DNA of 49,706 nucleotides from assembly GCA_011523705.1 (NCBI GenBank), contig WTGC01000182.1, positions 1-49,706 on the forward strand, read 5' to 3'. The notes under the pieces are model-generated. The model made no database searches. It was not told the DNA's origin and saw only the letters and a list, made by a program, of their open reading frames with translations. The stretch comes from Chloroflexota bacterium. GTDB taxonomy: Bacteria > Chloroflexota > Anaerolineae > Aggregatilineales > Phototrophicaceae. Positions 48,493 to 49,706 of this stretch are shown one piece after another (within the stretch, counting starts at the first letter, position 1; the number at the start of each line of letters is the position of its first letter). A program made the position numbers and the translations under genes.

Positions 48493-49500
48493 ATGTACAA
48501 GATTTGGTTCGAAAAGACGGTGCCGGATGCATACCGGCATATGTTTGAGGATATCGCCGATGGCATCTGCCCGGGCGATCACGCGAAGAGCGATCCCTAC
48601 CATCTGCTGGAGCAAGCGCACGGCGTGGTAGGGGGCGGGGCGGCTTGGGATGGTCCCGCGTTGGATCGGGCGCCGAACCTGCTGATCATCGCGCGCACTG
48701 GGGTCGGCTACGACACGGTCGATGTGCCGGCTTGCACCGCCCGCGATATCGCCGTGGTCAACGCGCCGGACGCGCCCACCATCTCGACCGCGGAACAAGC
48801 GGTTACGCTGATGATGACGGTGGCGCGGGACATTAAGGGAATCACCAACGAGCTCCAGCGCATGCTGGATAGCGGCGTCCGCAAAGACATCTGGGGCGGA
48901 TACGTGGCATGGGAGATGCACAACACGCAGCTCGGCATTGTCGGCTTGGGGCGCATCGGCGGTCATGTCAGCGGCATTGCCAGGGCAATCGGTATGCATG
49001 TGGTCGCTTATGACCCCTATATCAGCGATGAGCGCTTCGCCGCGCTGGGCGTGGAAAAAGCGAATTCGCTTGAGGAGCTGCTGGCGGATTCGGACTTCGT
49101 CTCGCTGCACCTGCCGCTCAATGAAGAGACTTACCAGCTGATGAATGCCGAGCGCTTCGCCCAGATGAAGCCGGGTGCGGTCTTCATCAATGTCTCGCGC
49201 GGCGGGCACGTGGACGAAGCGGCTTTGACGGCGGCGCTCGATAAGGGGCATCTCTTCGGCGCCGGATTGGATGTGACCGACCCTGAACCGCCGCTGGCGG
49301 GCAATCCGCTGCTGGGCCGCGACAACGTCGTCATCACGCCGCATGTCGCCAGCGCCACCGTAGCGGGCCGGCCGCGCCTGACCATTCATGCGCTGGAGCA
49401 GGTTGTGCAGGTGCTTCGTGGCGAGCGGCCGCCGCACCTGCTCAATCCCGAAGTCTGGGAAGCGGTGCGGGCGCGCTGGGAAGCCACCCGAGGCGGATAG
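48493..49500 (+). CDS. D-2-hydroxyacid dehydrogenase (phosphoglycerate dehydrogenase-like)
   Basis: A 335-residue NAD-dependent D-isomer-specific 2-hydroxyacid dehydrogenase. The cofactor fold has LGIVGLGRIGGHVSGIARAIG near 150-170 followed by YDPYI. The catalytic Arg is in NVSRGGHVDEAAL near 236, the Glu in VTDPEPPLAGNPL near 263, and the His in NVVITPHVASAT near 283. ARTGVGYDTVDVPACTARDI is the usual first-domain start. It lacks the ACT domain of long SerA. Probably reduces a 2-keto acid produced in the local pathway. The next gene starts three bases after its stop. Confidence 0.92.
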   Translation: MYKIWFEKTVPDAYRHMFEDIADGICPGDHAKSDPYHLLEQAHGVVGGGAAWDGPALDRAPNLLIIARTGVGYDTVDVPACTARDIAVVNAPDAPTISTAEQAVTLMMTVARDIKGITNELQRMLDSGVRKDIWGGYVAWEMHNTQLGIVGLGRIGGHVSGIARAIGMHVVAYDPYISDERFAALGVEKANSLEELLADSDFVSLHLPLNEETYQLMNAERFAQMKPGAVFINVSRGGHVDEAALTAALDKGHLFGAGLDVTDPEPPLAGNPLLGRDNVVITPHVASATVAGRPRLTIHALEQVVQVLRGERPPHLLNPEVWEAVRARWEATRGG

Positions 49501-49503
49501 CCG

Positions 49504-49706
49504 ATGTCGGCCTTTGAATCCAACGGCGTCAAAGCGACATACGACTTGCTGGCGCCGGACGGCTCCGAGATTCGCCTGCTGCACAGCCTCTCTGGCGCGA
49601 GCGTTGTGCATTGCGCGCTGCCGGTCGGCCGGGTCTCGATTCCGGTGAGGCATCGCACGGTCGAGGAAGTCTGGTATTTCCTGGCTGGGGAAGGGCAGGT
49701 CTGGCG
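49504..49706 (+). CDS. Cupin-domain protein (partial, runs off the window)
   Basis: The first 67 codons of a gene that continues past the right edge. The visible peptide ends in VRHRTVEEVWYFLAGEGQVW, which is the first cupin motif (H-x3-E-E form; the first His of HxH is replaced by Arg-His). Cupins are small beta-barrel metal-binding proteins; this one may be an isomerase or sugar-acid binding enzyme acting with the dehydrogenase just before it, only three bases away. The ATG has little ribosome site of its own. Confidence 0.75.
   Translation, partial: MSAFESNGVKATYDLLAPDGSEIRLLHSLSGASVVHCALPVGRVSIPVRHRTVEEVWYFLAGEGQVW

Noticed and set aside
1..49706. tRNA, rRNA, CRISPR or transposase genes
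   Set aside because: I looked for T-loop motifs, regular spaced repeats and DDE-type enzymes by eye and saw none. A covariance search could still find a missed RNA.

Overview
This is a GC-rich bacterial window (about 60% G+C by eye) that reads like a chromosome of an uncultured Chloroflexota bacterium, probably Anaerolineae-like. That assignment is inference. It rests on gene style (Uma2, F420-type LLM oxidoreductase, many sugar-acid enzymes, MalFG-type ABC genes without a local ATPase) and on intergenic repeats of the form TAGGGGCGA...TCGCCCCTA. TAG, TGA and TAA all serve as ordinary stops. A single-copy ribosomal protein gene (rpmB) argues for the main chromosome.

Layout. 1-3.9 kb: RidA-family protein, MFS permease, and an ECF sigma factor fused to ankyrin repeats. 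4.0-10.4 kb: complete type I restriction-modification operon hsdM-hsdS-hsdR. 10.4-14.5 kb: radical SAM protein, an AT-richer coupled pair of small genes (the second with a HEPN-like RNGFGH motif), rpmB, an AlkD-type glycosylase and PPK2. 14.6-19.2 kb: sulfotransferase, flippase-like membrane protein, acetoacetate-decarboxylase-like protein and two SDR oxidoreductases. 19.2-24.3 kb: a plasmid-like replication and partition module. It holds a primase-polymerase gene, a convergent three-gene operon (winged helix protein, ParA, ParB), two parS-like palindromes, and a control region where a three-stem-loop small RNA is predicted antisense to the primase leader. 24.5-33.9 kb: a coupled operon of degenerate AddB-like helicase, UvrD-type helicase, Fe-S PD-(D/E)XK nuclease, an L-rhamnonate-dehydratase-like gene broken by an in-frame TAG, RecJ and a hydroxypyruvate-isomerase-like protein. 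34-42 kb: EamA permease, Uma2 protein, and a leftward sugar ABC operon (binding protein, hydrolase, two permeases, then a sulfatase-fold enzyme with Thr at the formylglycine position). 42-49.7 kb: phytanoyl-CoA-dioxygenase-like protein, nucleotide-sugar epimerase, a small AT-rich membrane-protein island with another in-frame TAG, Dus, LLM oxidoreductase, VanZ, HpcH/HpaI aldolase, 2-hydroxyacid dehydrogenase and the start of a cupin gene.

The most novel-looking signal is the 19.3-24.3 kb module. A rightward promoter would give the primase mRNA a leader of about 400 nt. Inside that leader, on the other strand, lie a strong predicted promoter, three consecutive hairpins and a T-tract, as in countertranscribed RNAs that set plasmid copy number. 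A second leftward terminator, and perhaps a second antisense RNA, lies closer to the primase start. The primase promoter and the par promoter share the 9-mer GTATAGATA near their start points, so one repressor could control both. The neighbouring helicase/nuclease operon suggests a wider replication-repair island, but I cannot tell from sequence alone whether this is an integrated plasmid or a resident chromosomal system.
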